DNA of 64,000 nt from Bullera alba (Eukaryota; Basidiomycota; Tremellomycetes; Tremellales; Bulleraceae): the NCBI GenBank assembly GCA_001600095.1, contig BCIX01000001.1, positions 7,155,198-7,219,197 on the forward strand. The letters run 5' to 3'. Both the position numbers and the translations under genes were made by a program. Under the pieces are notes generated by a model, which made no database searches, was not told the DNA's origin, and was given only the letters and a program-made list of their open reading frames with translations. Shown here piece by piece: positions 34,628-46,614 of the stretch (position 1 is its first letter; the number at the start of each line of letters is the position of its first letter).

Positions 34628-35391
34628 CGGTGAGTGAGACAGTCACGAGGTGGACAATCAGCTGATTGACTTGGCAGACGTATATGGGCTCTCTCAAATT
34701 GTTCGATGACCGATACTTCCTGCACTTCTCGACCGATCAAGTTAATCAACATCGCAACGAGTAATGATACGATTCCGAGATACTCTACATCTTGTTATAA
34801 AAGAAAACCCCGGCATTGGCAATCAGCCAGGACTCCAGTCGGGCGTCAATGTCTCGTTCATCCTATACCCGCTTCATGATCACCTCAAAGGTCGATTCCA
34901 GAAAACGAATTGTATACCCTCTCATCGCAATCCCGTCCTCTGTTCCCGTCTCAAGATATACGGTATATACGGGTAGCACAGTACAGTCTGTTGCCTAACT
35001 AGTCATGAATCGCATAATCGTTGGCAACCGGATGTGCTGTACTGACACGCCAATTTGCGAATCATCCTCATTTCACCTTAGGACAGAGCGATACGTTTCA
35101 CTGCGGCGCGCTTGTTCAAGACGAAGCTGTTGACATGTTGCGTTGCATCCAAATCATAATATACAGGATCATGAATCTCGCTAGATGTTACACGACTGAC
35201 CAGACCCTTGCAATATTACTAGTCGTAGCGGGGTGGGAAGACGGAAATATGAGACGGGTAGAAATAGGCGAATGATGCGATATTGATACAGTTTACAATC
35301 AGGGATAAGGCGCTGTAGGTTGCTTCGTGTGAGGGAATGACGAAAGGTAGCGAGCGGTATGCTGCTCTTTTGATGATATTACTTTCTCTGC
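34628..35391. other. Spacer between convergent casein kinase and histidine kinase genes
   Basis: About 760 bp of 3' flanks; AT-rich stretches, no supported gene. Confidence 0.6.
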
Positions 35392-38300
35392 CTATGCAGG
35401 CGACGGCTGTTTCGGCTCGAACAACGACTCTCTGTCCCTTTCCTCCAGTTCGGCCCGTTTGGACGACATCAACTTGATCTTCTTGAGCAGGTTCTTCAGG
35501 ACATATGGCTTGATGACGACTGCAAGTCGTTGTCAGCAGGGCACTCCAACCGTATGCTAGAGAGCCGATTGCAACTCACCATCGTCCATGCCCGCGGCGA
35601 TGGCTTGGTCGATCTGCCCCTGTCGGGCATTACCGGTGAGTGCCACGACCATGTTTCTGCCCAGGGTACCCGATCGCTCGGCAGCTCTGATCTCTCTAAT
35701 GGCAGTGAGACCGTCCATTACTGTGGCAGGTCAGTCATCAGCCTTTGAATTGAGGAGCGTTAAGATCGACTCACCTGGCATCTCGAGATCCATCAGGACC
35801 ACATTGTACAGCTTGTTCCGAATGGGTCCACCGCGTTTACTCTGTCTGTCGGCCTCTCGTATCAAGTTCAATGCTTCGAGACCGTTGTTCGCGACTGCGG
35901 TAGGTCAGCATCGGTGTCCCCCTTGGTATATCAGTACTCACCATCACAAGTGAGACCCGCTTTGACGAGCTGTCGCTTGAGCACAGTCTGGTTGATGATA
36001 TTGTCCTCGACAATGAGAATGTGGAATCCATCGACGTCATCGAGATCCGTACTGCCTATCGACATGGCTGATGGCGTGGAGACGATAGAAGACGTCCTTG
36101 TCATCGACCGGGATTCAAGCGCGGATACAGAGGGGATGGTCGATGCCGAATTCGACCTTGACGGTCCGTCGATCAGAGCCACCGAGCTCGTTGGCTCCAC
36201 CAGCGCGGCAAGCGGGGTCGGCTGGGCGATCGTCCTAGTCTTGATGAAGAATCGGAAAGTCGAGCCCTCTCCCAGTGAGCTGATCACCTCGATCCGTCCG
36301 CCCAGCAACTCGGTGATCTTTCGACAGATGAACAGACCAAGACCGGATCCACCGTACCGCGTGTGAATCATCTTGTTGCTCTGAGAGAATCGCTTGAACA
36401 GCATAGCCAGCTCGGACGGGCTCAGACCTGGGCCAGTGTCTTTGACGCTGACAAATAGCCAGATGGGCGTGTCTTCTGGCGCGGGCGTGACGGCGGGCAT
36501 GCCAATATTACTGGGCAACGCGCAAGTGCCTTCGTCGGGGGGTCTGAACGAGACCTCGTACGTCGTCTCGATGCGCCTGACCGCACTCGAAGCTGTGAAT
36601 CGGATCGCTAAGGGCAATGTATCAGTACCGATTGGTATGACTACAAGCTGGCACGCACCATTTGAGATCAAGTTTGTCACCACTTGACCCAATCGGACAG
36701 GATCCGTCTTGATGCTGTACACCTTTGCCTGTTCGAGCGTTTGACCAAACTTCAACGCGAGCTCAATCTTCTTCATCTTGGCTTCAGAGGAGAAGACCGA
36801 GATGACTTTTCGGGCTTCCTTCTTGAGTTCCATCTCGATGTCGTACAGCGAGAGCATATCTGAGAGCGTCAGCACACACCTCTGACTTGTAAGACCTACC
36901 TAGTTGGATTCGAGCCAAGGACAGGACGTCACCGGCGATCCGCTCTTGCACCAAACCACACTGGTAGATACCTACAGCGATGTCAGTGACCATCAAGCAG
37001 TGCTGTACTCACTCTCCAAAGCCTCGACATCCTCTTCCAGATCGTCGAGCAGCTCTTTCGTCGGTTTGAACCCCGTTGTCGCAGACCATTTGAGCTGGTC
37101 CTTGAGCGCGATCAAGTTCTCCTTCACCAACGACGAACACTGCAGGATGGCCGACACCGGTGTTCTGATCTCGTGCGAGGTGAGGTCGATCAAGAGTTCT
37201 TGCTGTTGCCTCGATTCCTCTGCCTCCAGCTGCCTTTGTTGCGCATCAAGCACCCGTTGCTCTTCGTGCGTTATATCCGTCACACAGCCCAGAACACCCG
37301 TCAAATTGGGGTCCATCATGTCCAGTCGGAAGAAAAGTCCCGATACGACGTTGCCGTTTTTCCATCTCCATTTCAGCTTGACTCGGTCATCCGTGCCCTG
37401 CAAGAATTTCAACCAATCCACCGTCAGGGCTTCGGCTTCCTCTGGTTCGCAATAGGACGGCCAGGTGTCCGGGTCTGTGCCTTCGGGCATGCCAGCAGTG
37501 ATCCTCCAACTGTCGTTACCATAGGTCAATGCGCCCTCGGATGTGGCTCGCATGATTCCAGACGGGCAGTAATCTGAGAGAACGGTGATTTGAGCTTCCC
37601 TGTCGGCATACATTCGTTCCAGCTTGGCGCGCTTCTTGCCAATCTGCATGTGCAGGTGAACTCTGGCGAGCAACTCCTTTGGCTTGAACGGTTTCTCCAC
37701 ATAGTCATCCGCACCGGCAAGTAGCGCATCCACACGAGCCTCCTCGCTAGATAGCGCCGATAGCATGATCGTTGGCGTGATCTTGGTGAGCTCGTCCTCC
37801 CTGATCGCAGCGAGGAGTTCCATTCCGTCCATCTTGGGCATCATCACGTCGGTGAGAACGAGGTGGGGCGGCCGCTTCATCGATCTAATCTTTTCAAGCG
37901 CATCTTCTCCATTTGCCGCCTCGACCACCTTGCAGTATGGCACGAAGAGTTTTCGAATGTAATCTCGAATGTCGGCATTGTCGTCCACGACCAGCAAGAT
38001 GTCGTTCTTGTCAAACATCAAAACGTCGAATTTGGACCCAGAGCCCATGCTCGATTCGCCAGTCATCGAGTCGCTTCCTCCGCCATTACTGCTGCTAGCA
38101 GCATCATTGTCCCTGTCCTCTCGCGCAAAGGTGAGGGCCTCTCTGGCGACGACTTTACCGTAATCACCAAAGTTTTCGTGCATGCCCGAAATGCCGACTT
38201 CTGCTTTCGGTGCCAGGGGGATTCGAGCAGTGAAGACTGAACCATGGGCTCCGCCGCTTTCCGTTGCTGTCTGGCTCTGGACCACTAGCTCACCACCGTG

Positions 38301-41098
38301 CAACTTGAGCAATTCCCGTGACAGAGCCAATGCTAGACCCGTCGCTTGTGTTCCCGCGTGGATCGCGTTTGATGCTCGATGGAACCATTCTGTGACCAAC
38401 GAAATCTCGGCTTGCGGCACTCCAACACCAGTATCGATGACGGCAATCTCTGCGTACTCTTTGTTGTAGGTCACGTTGATGGTGATGCTACCCTTGTCGG
38501 TGTACTTTAGGGCATTGCCAATCAAATTGCTGATGGCGGTCTCGAACAAGTTGGTGTCCACCCAGACCAGCTTGTCGTAAGGCTGCAGTTCCACTGAGAA
38601 TAGAACCCTCATCCGTTCGATGGCTGGTCGGAACAATCCCGCCAGGTCGGATATGAAGGCGTTCAGGTTGACGGGGACGAATTTGCCGGTGACTCGACCT
38701 GCTTCGAGCCGACTAAACTCCATCAACGAGTTGATCAAACGTGTCAACTTGTCCACGTTTCGCTTGGCCGTCTGCACTTGCTCGCGCTGATGCGGTGAAA
38801 GTGTCGTGTCCAGCAAATCTTGGATTGGACCCGTGATCAAAGTCAAGGGACTTCTGAGGTCGTACGCGGCACCTCTAAACCACGCTGCCTTTGCCTTTTC
38901 CATCTTCTCCGCATCGTCGAGCCGCTTCAACTCGGCTTCGCTGGATTGGACAGAGAGGAGGGTTGACGCCATTTGCGCCCGCAATAAGTGTAGCCACGAG
39001 TCGTATTCCTGATCAAAGGGTCGCTTGATGTTGAGACCCACGATCATGACCGCGTCGGGAACGTCGCTCGACTGTTCGCTGCAGATTGGCACCACAACGG
39101 CAGAGATGGGCAATTCCTCCCAAATCCGCACCGGGAATCCAGATATCAAGTCGGAGCAATCCTCCAGGACAACACACTGGCGTGTGGACAGTGCTTTGAG
39201 AATCGGCCACTGTCTGCCGGTACTTGTCGTGCTCGTCGTGGCGTACCTCCGTCCAGAACCGGATGATAGGTGGGATATGGCGGTCAAGGTAGGCGATGAT
39301 AACCGGTCTGCGTTGGGGTTGATAGAACTCGACCTGTGTGCCTTGTCGAGTATGACCGTCTGTTGAACCGAGTCATGACCTTCTGGTACTCCCACCGAGG
39401 TTTCCAAGTTTAGGTGAAGTCGGACACCGGCACCGTCCGTGGTCTCTAGCTGCTTGACGCTGTACACGACGACAAAGGGTAGGTCCTTGGGGTTCTGACT
39501 AAGCACCTCGCCGACCGAAGAGTAGTACTCTTTCCGTGTCCTCGCGACCAGTAGCTGTTCCGAGAGGTCTCGCAAAGACGTCAATCTGCGGTCGGCGAGG
39601 ATGGCGTCGGTCGTGTCAAAGGCTTGGTTGAGGATACCGAGAAACTTTCCATCCTTTGCTTTGATCGGAACATAACGCCAGGAAAAGTAGCTCTCCGTCT
39701 CCCGGCCGTTTCCATGTGTCTTGAACGGGACAAAGTCGTTCTCCTTGGATACAACTTGGCCGGCCTTGACTTTCTCCGAGAGCGGACCAAGATACTCCCA
39801 TGCGGGAGCCCAAACGGCTTTTCCGGGGCGACCGAAAGCTGCCGGGTGGTCCACCAACCGAGAATACGTTTTGTTGCTGCCAAGTATTAGCAAGTATTAG
39901 CGACAGGAGTCAAAATCTTTGCCATTCAACTCACTAGATCAAATGGAGATCCTCGCCCAACCACAAGGCGTCGATAGATTGCGTTGCGAAAACGACGGAC
40001 AAGAGCGAGTCGATCGCCTCTGGCCAGGAACTCCGTGGGCCGAGCTTGGTCTTGCTCCAGTCGACTGAATTGACCATGGCCCAGCAATCATCCATGGTGT
40101 TCATTGCGACATTCCCAGGCGTCAGGCCCGAGTGATAGCCATCCGCAGAGGGTTTGCCCAATTTTGCGCCACCGATCGCTCTATAGGTTGACGGTGTTGC
40201 TCGAATTGCATCGTCGCTGAGGTCGGGGTCCACACTTCGGATTTGAAAGGGACCCGACTCGGCCAGTACGGATTTTAACTCCAAACCGGTGGTGGATGTC
40301 CGATCAAAGAGATGAAGGCTGTTGTTGTTGCTGTTCGGGGCGTCAAAGTTGTTTGCGTGGAGATATGGCGAGGTGACTGTCCCCGACCCTAGAGACGACG
40401 AAGACCCAACCTCCGAGCCCGCGGAAGAGCCCTTGTGGGCCTCACGATGTATCACTTGGGATGTGACCGCGCAAAAGGTGTGAGGTGCCAAAGGTGACGA
40501 CGACTCGAAGATGGTTTTTGCCAAGTGGAGCGTTATTGCTGGCTCTCGAAGCTCCAGTATGAACACCGAGTCGCTATTGGAGACTGACAGGTTGTCGTCG
40601 TCTTCTATCCATTGCTGCAGCTCGTTCTGGGTAAAGCTGTCAAAGAGGTCGTTCAGAGGTCGTCCTTCGGTGACCTGAAGCCATTTCTCGTTGCTCCAAG
40701 CGATGGTAATGAGTGATAGGGATGAGGAGTTGGCTGGGAAGCCAAGCTGAGGTCCACTCAAGGGCGAGACATCTTCGTAGTTTCTGACGGTGACGTCCGT
40801 GTCTCGCGAGACTAATCTTGGTCGGCTGGCTTTCACAGTGTTCGGAATGGCGAGTACGAATGCGGGAAATGGGTAGGCCTAGTTTGGGTGGTCAGCACGC
40901 GGCCATGTCTTCGCTTCCAGCATAGTGATCTTCTGTCGCAAGAACAGCGTGAGCCTTCTCCAATGGCCAGGAGACTGGACATTAAGACGCCCATCACCCA
41001 GACTCCCCTCCCGTCCGTTACTATTCGGCATCCCCACTCACATCCAGGAACGGGATCGGGACCCCGGACAGGTCGAGTCCGTCGACCTCGTCTATCAT
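35392..41098 (-). CDS. TCO2: Dual-module hybrid histidine kinase (Tco2-like)
   Basis: Two-component phosphorelay sensor, about 1,700 aa or more. Stop TAG 35394-35392. The proposed start ATG 41098 (MIDEVDGLDLSGVPI) joins in phase to the next exon. Order: N-terminal PAS-like region; PAS/GAF region (LIYNKTYSRLVDHPAAFGRP); HisKA-1 (AAYDLRSPLTLITGP, His replaced by Tyr); HATPase-1 (NLIGNALKYTD; DTGVGVP; degenerate second G-box TGLALALS); receiver-1 (LVVDDNADIRD; LTDVMMPKMDG; YVEKPF); PAS (LTGVLGCVTDIT); HisKA-2 (LTSHEIRTPVSAIL); HATPase-2 (DTGPGLSPSELAMLF; GGSGLGLFICRKI); receiver-2 (ILIVEDNIINQTV; LMDLEMPVMDG; VVIKPY). Cryptococcus Tco2 is known for this duplicated layout, so the symbol is by architecture. 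No membrane segment was seen. In fungi such sensors feed Ypd1 and the HOG pathway. Confidence 0.82.
39881..39900 (-). repeat. 10-bp tandem duplication covering the intron branch site of the histidine kinase gene
   Basis: On the minus strand GCTAATACTT-GCTAATACTT-GGCAG lies directly before the acceptor joining HLIY/NKTYSRL. The repeated unit contains the branch-point-like CTAAT. Confidence 0.8.
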
Positions 41099-42355
41099 GG
41101 CGATGGGTTGCTTGTCATCAACTGGGATTATAGGACGTTGTTATAGAGAAAGTCGATGGCGTGGTCGCTCAAATGCCGAGCTTCTCCGGCGTTGGACGGT
41201 AATTTTGAACGGTCGTCGATCTTTAGTCCGGGATACGAGCAGTGTACAGGCTTCGGATACCGGGGCAGCCTTTGCTGGAGTGAGCGAGATGCTATGGATC
41301 GCTCTGGGTACGTTGTGCGTTGGATTGACCTCGAGATCCGACTACGCTACGCCAGGCTACACCTCACGAGTTTGAACAAGGCGACAGTTGGTCGAGGCAA
41401 ATGTTGAACTCTGCGTGATTCACTCCTTACGGCAAATGAAGTCTGGACTGGGATGTTCCAAAGGAAAAGGTACCGCTTCAGGGTTCACCTATTTACAAGT
41501 CTCGGGTCTCACGCCTTTGTCGGTCTAGACATGACGTTAGCCAACGCATCATCACTGCTCGACCCGCACCCGGACACGCAGCTGGGTTTGTCACCGCTTG
41601 GGTAGTCACTAGTCATGTCACGGCTTCTGTTATGGACGTGCTCGCCACGCTCTACAATGTTGAGGCCATCGCATGCATCAGGTGGAGTAATGCTCACACA
41701 CAAGTCCCAAGATGCTAGAGATGTATTATACGGAGGTCCCGTACTGCGTTTGAGGAGGTATGAGGAGCAGCGACTCGCGCCTCACTCGCAATCATTAACA
41801 CCGCGTGGCGCTCGTTGGCGTTGGCGGTGGATTGGCGTTGTGCCAAAAACCACCTGTGCTTGCTAATCCTGATCCAAGCGAGGCCACGAGATCCGCCTTG
41901 ACCTGCTTTGACGCTCGACCGCGCGAGATATGTGCTCTCGTTGGCTCTCGTTGGCCTTGTCGGTCGTATGCGAAAAGTTGCGCTCTGGCTTCTGACTAGA
42001 GTCGCAGAAGTTGATGGACGCGATCGGGTCTGCCAGGGTACATTGTAATGCGGGCTCTGTCCTGGTCTGTCGATCCGGTGTAAGTATCCTGGAGGGTCCG
42101 GTGAGACCAGGCACGAGATTCTGGTCATGTTTCAGGTTGCTGCCTCGTCCCGGTCCGTCGATCCATGCGGCAAAAGCTGTCGAGGGTTTATCATATCGGC
42201 CGTTCACACCATGCTGCTCCGGCTCGATTCCAGCTTGTTGCAGATTCGGATTGGAGGCGGAGATGTCGTCCCGTTGAGCAGATATATCGCTTCGAGGTAT
42301 ATTCGTTGTCGTTCGAGCCTAATTTGGCTTTTGCATCTTCCTTCCTATTCTCATC
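41099..42355. other. Intergenic spacer, promoter side of the histidine kinase gene
   Basis: About 1.25 kb with no supported gene. Short duplications such as CTCGTTGG-CTCTCGTTGG (41938-41955) and GTTGGCGTTGGCGG near 41815 occur. Confidence 0.55.
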
Positions 42356-43993
42356 TCACACATCCGCCAATATCTCCCCTGCAAGATGAGCTCCCTCGTC
42401 CATAAACTCTGCTGTGATTGGCGGTGCCAGCACGAGATTTGAATGTCGCTCGACTTTTGAACTCGACGCGTCCTTTGACATTCCAGGTGGCATCGGGCTT
42501 CCGATTCCCATGCCGATATCTCCATCTGCAAACAGCACTCTCGCAGCACCTCCCATGGATCTAAGCGGACTTGCCGGTTCGGCTTTTTGAAGCGGGGAAG
42601 GCGAATGGGCGAGGAACATCATGAGCTCGGCAGCGTTCTTGTCCTCCTCATCGTGGGGCTTCTTCTCCGCTGTGGAACTTTTGCCGGTTTTGAGAGTGAT
42701 CCTGGGACTGGAAGCGAGGCGAGGGGAAGCGGTTTTGGCGTCTCCATTGGCGTTGGGCGGTGTCCTGCGCCTAGGAATGGCAGAAGACGATCTCGGTCTG
42801 GGAATTGGCTCATTGTCCTGGAAGGCGGGGGGGACAGGTAGTGAGGAATGCGGTTTGGTCGGTATGAGGGGTGCAGAGCCAACGGACGAGGTGCGTCCGT
42901 GTCGTTGCTTGGCGTGTCTTCGCGGAGAAGAGGGTCCAGCATGTGCCGAGTTTGACCCAGAGCCCAGCATGGATGCTAGTGCATTTGCCGCGTCGACATC
43001 TTGCGGGGTCGTTGGTGAAGTGAGAGGTTGTCGGAAATGCAACGAGTGACTCTGGCTCCGACGCTTGTCTCCTGACCGGACCTGCCCCACTGGCGATTGC
43101 AAGTGCAAAGTCTGGCTCATCAAAGTGTTCGAGCCAGAGGCCCGACGACCTGATCCAAGATCCGTTCTTGAAGCAGAGAAGCGTGCTTCCGGTGCGTGAA
43201 TATAGTCGTACGGATGATATTGCTCGTCCTCGTCGTCCATCCGGGAGCGTTTGAGCGGAGACGTTGGCGAGGTCGGGTACTGCGATCCGTTCTGCGATCG
43301 CGATGGTGGCGGGAGAGGCTGCCACAACACGTCTATGAGCTGCCACGGCCGTGAGGGGGAAGGTGGTTCGTAGGGTATTGTCGAGGCCTCAGTCAGACGA
43401 CCGGGTGTTCCAACCGCCAAATTTGGCTTTCTCCCCCTTTGCGACGGGGATGCAGGGGGTAGTTTCTTCTAAGCGCGTCGTCAATAGGAGTACCTCCTCC
43501 GCTGTGAAAGTACACACATTCTCAATCTCGTTAATGGACATGTCCGTCCACCCATGCTCTGCTTTCACCGAAGCCAACTTGAGCCTCTGCTGCAGTGTAT
43601 GCATTGCCTGAGACGAAATGTCAGCGCGGATCGCGTCGGAGTCGACCACAGTCGCGATTCCACATCACCCACCTGCTCGAGCTCTGCGCGCTTCCTAAAT
43701 TTTTGCGCGTCCAGACTCGTGCCCTGGCTCGAGGACGAGTCGCCAGAGCTCTGAGTGCTGCTAGTGGTCGGGTCCATGTCGGTGCCCTGGGATGAAGCCG
43801 AAGAGAGCGGGGTCGCCTCTCTCGAATGGCCTTCTGGTGAGAAGGACATGACGAGTGAGGCTAGTGAGGTCCTTCCCTGGGATTCACCGTGTCGCGATCG
43901 ATTCGTGGTCGTTGATGCGATGGTTGTAATAGGGTTCAGATCGTTCTCCACGCCAGATCCAGAGGTGTTCTTGATCCAGAGCAGTGAAGATGG
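42356..43993 (-). CDS. Whi5/Nrm1-like GTB-motif protein, putative G1/S repressor (5' end unresolved)
   Basis: Stop at 42356-42358. Three supported exons: a Ser/Thr/Pro-rich exon (open to an acceptor TTATAG at 43994, first in-frame ATG at 43849), a short exon beginning AMHTLQQRLKLASVKAEHGW, and a long Pro/Ser-rich exon containing KLPPASPSQRGRKPN, PLKRSRMDDEDE, many SP/TP sites, and SPLRSMGGAARVLF near the end. The 49-nt intron with TTGAC before CGCTTAG joins NEIEN/KKLPP in frame. RLKLA..K resembles the GTB motif of yeast Whi5 and Nrm1, which bind SBF/MBF and are controlled by cyclin-Cdk phosphorylation; the many SP/TP sites fit that. The upstream coding exon with the start codon was not found. 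The function is inferred from one short motif. Confidence 0.5.
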
Positions 43994-45267
43994 CTATAAT
44001 GAAAATACGGTCGCGAGCGTCCAGGTTCCCAGCAAGTCCGATCTAGATCTGCTCTATCACTTGGCCGGCGGATGACGAAGGCGTGGCTTTGTGATGTCGT
44101 TCCCAGCGGGGGTGGCGACGCGACGCGTGTTTGTTTGTTTGTGTCTGATATGTGTAATGTGTTCAATGTCCCCGCTGACTGCTATGCACTGAGGACGAGA
44201 ATGTTGCGACGACGATGATACATTCAAACTCGAAAGACCCGACACGTCTCGCTCACGACCCGACCCACACTCTCACGTCCTCCCAAGCTGCCAGGAGTTC
44301 CCTCTTCGAGTCAATCTCGAGCAGCAGCGGAGCGGGGGGATTAGGACGCGTACTTTTTCACCGCGCGAACCAGCGAGCTCTTGCTCCCCTCGTCCGTCTG
44401 CTTCTTTCGGAAAACGGATTTAAAACGGGTCAACCGGGAGAGAGTGGAGGGAGAGCAAAGGAGAGCAAGGAAAAATTGCACGAGGGAGAGGAAAAGGGAC
44501 GGGAAGATTACTCAATATGGAATGTAAAGGGCAGGACCAGAGCAGCTTCTCTGGAATGCCCTGAGCAGCTGACCCTGATGTCGGGGTGGCTGCTCGCTGA
44601 CGTCGTTGCCATCGCCACCCGCCACTATGTAGAGGAGGCCGAGCGCGCGCACGGCCGCGAGATTTCTGTAGAGCTCGTGCGCTCATGTCCAGCGGTTGGG
44701 TGGCATAGGGTGGCATACTCCCTCATACTCCTCCAGACTCCTCCTGCTGGCTCGGAGCTACCGGAGCTGCAGGGAGCTGCTCGAAGCTCCTGCTGTCCTG
44801 CTGCTGTCCACGAGTTCGGGCGCAGATTGGCTTTCGGGTAATCTTGCGGCTTCTTTCGGGCCTGGCTTGGCCTGGCAGTAACATACTCTACCTCTAAGCT
44901 AATAGCCTAATAGCTGGCTGCCTGGCCCATCTGGCTTGATACCGCGGGTGCTTGTCGGTTTTATCTCGCGATGTACAACAAGTCGATCTACGATGACTCA
45001 AGACAAGCCTGACCACCTACCTCCAGTCTCGCTGCAGAGCGAAAGATTCCTCGCCAGCTGGGGAAATACGAACCTCGAGCCACCTGCACATGCTCGTATT
45101 CGTAGGTTCATAGTCAGCATCGCCATATATCAATCAAGGCAGCGATCAGCCTCCAAGATGCGATGCATCCACATCCACTCTCCACATCTTCAGCCGCTGC
45201 CTCTATCTTGCTCAGAGGTCTGTCATACCAGATGACTTATCGCGTCCGCTTCATGATCTCATCCGAC
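43994..45267. other. Intergenic spacer with compositional tandem words
   Basis: About 1.27 kb. Short repeats such as GGGTGGCATA-CTCCCTCATACTCCTCC (44695-44735), GGGCCTGGCTTGGCCTGGC (44858-44876) and AAGCTAATAGCCTAATAGCTGGC (44896-44918). One long plus-strand frame here has the low-complexity composition of a chance frame and is not annotated. Confidence 0.55.
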
Positions 45268-45906
45268 TCATGGTCGAAAACGCTCGACGGACTCGGAGCC
45301 GTTCCTCACCTTCGACCAGCACTGAAGTTCACAGCCACCGATGAATCAGCCTGGTCAAGCTGCAGAAGCTGATTAGGTCAACTCACACTGATGCAGGCGG
45401 GATGGTTGACCACTCTGCTGAGTCTACCTCCAGGGGTGTAGGCCAATTCGTCTTCGAAGGTAAAGCCGTGCTCAGAGTAGACGACAGTGCAACGGCCGCA
45501 TTGATAAGCTTTACCCGGTGCGCTGACGGTGTACGTGGTATGTGGCCTGTATCGGTCTTTCCCATTCGCGACGGTGAACGGTCCCCCGATGATCTCAGTT
45601 CAGTCATATCGCCATACTGGTTGGTGACACGGCCAGAGCTGCTCGCTACATCGCAGAAGGGGTTCAGCGCTAACCTGTCAACAAATTCGATACAGTGTGG
45701 AAAGTTGCCCGGTACTTACTGGAGCCGTACGTATTCAAGGCGTTCTGAGTGTTGCTTCCAGCGTGAAGTTCGCCAGCTACGGCTCCAGCTTCGGACGGTT
45801 CGACTTCTGGTACGATCTCCCAGAATTCACTCGCGCCTCGACTGTACAAGAACCGTTCCGTCACCCAAGTGTCTGGGTTCGTTCTCGTGTCGCCAGGGTG
45901 TGGCAT
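45268..45906 (-). pseudogene. Zinc-ribbon-like family member broken by a 5-bp duplication (copy 5)
   Basis: Paralogue of copies 4 and 6. Exon 1 remnant (VTERFLYSRGASEFWEIV; ELHAGSNTQNALNTYGSS), exon 2 with DVASSSGRVTNQYGDMTE, then a frameshift. After it the family frame resumes: GPFTVANGKDRYRPH, QCGRC, 31 residues with EHGFTFEDELAYT, and HPACIS/CWS. The last intron is 45386-45322 and the terminal exon is 45321-45268 (KVRNGSESVERFRP). The shift is exactly explained by tandem ACTGA-ACTGA (minus strand; 45595-45604), where paralogues have a single unit. The N-terminal region before residue 12 of the remnant cannot be aligned to copy 6. Its promoter elements (TATA at 46012, shared 14-mer at 46245) remain. 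Confidence 0.6.
45595..45604 (-). repeat. 5-bp tandem duplication causing the frameshift in copy 5
   Basis: The minus strand reads GATATGACTGAACTGAGATC. Removing one ACTGA restores the frame aligned with copies 4 and 6. Confidence 0.85.
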
Positions 45907-46011
45907 TTGGGATGTACTGTGTTGAGACGACTTGGTCAGATGATGCGGTAAAAATGGGCCAGTTAGTAAAACTAGAGAGGATAAAGTACCATCGAGTCTC
46001 TCAGCGGCTTG

Positions 46012-46018
46012 TTATATA
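46012..46018 (-). promoter_or_regulatory. TATA box upstream of copy 5
   Basis: The minus strand reads GTATATAAC about 110 bp upstream of the exon 1 remnant. Confidence 0.4.
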
Positions 46019-46244
46019 CGTGGCCACACTGTCCCGGCATCCGATCACGCAGACAGGGGGCGCTATGGAGTCTATCGCCGTGGGAACGTTTAGAGACCAA
46101 ACTTGAAAGGACTGAAAGGTCTGCTCGACTTCTCTCTCGAGACTCAAGAGTCGAGACTCGAAAGAGACCGAGTCAGAAGCTGGCGGTCTGGCCGTGTCGC
46201 GTCTCACTGAGCGCACGACGAGAGACCATTCTCTCTCTTCCCGA

Positions 46245-46258
46245 TATCAAAGGATCCT
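46245..46258 (-). promoter_or_regulatory. Shared upstream element AGGATCCTTTGATA (copy 5)
   Basis: Minus-strand AGGATCCTTTGATA, followed by GGTCTCTCGT and GTGCGCT within about 45 bp, as in copies 4 and 6. It lies about 340 bp upstream of the exon 1 remnant. Confidence 0.6.
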
Positions 46259-46614
46259 CGGCTGCTACTGTAAAGCGCGAGGCGTGATCGAGGAGCAAAA
46301 GGCGAAATTCGCAGAATCAGAACCTCAGAAGCGAAACCCCACGTCTCGTCAGCGACGGAGGGATGGAGATCGAGTTTGAAAGTGTATCACCAGCCAGACT
46401 GCATCGTGACGTGTCGATTCAGGGAGCGAGCATCATCCAAGATGCAATGCATCGCCATCCACATATCCATCTTTAAGAGACTCCAACCGCCGAGTCGGCA
46501 TGAGTAGAGGGTTGGACGCCCCAGGTAACTTGCCAAGTCAGCAAGCACGTCGGATCCATCCCGGCTCCATACTTCGCTCGGAGGCCGGGGTGATTGTCCA
46601 CCGCGGCCACCGTA

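Noticed and set aside
44215..44841. 208-aa plus-strand open frame
   Set aside because: Starts within sequence opposite the Whi5-like gene's upstream region; Ser/Arg/Glu/Leu-biased, no domain, no splice partner, crosses repeated words. Most likely a chance frame.
45402..46106. 234-aa plus-strand frame antisense to copy 5
   Set aside because: It is the reverse shadow of exons that align codon by codon with copies 4 and 6 on the minus strand.
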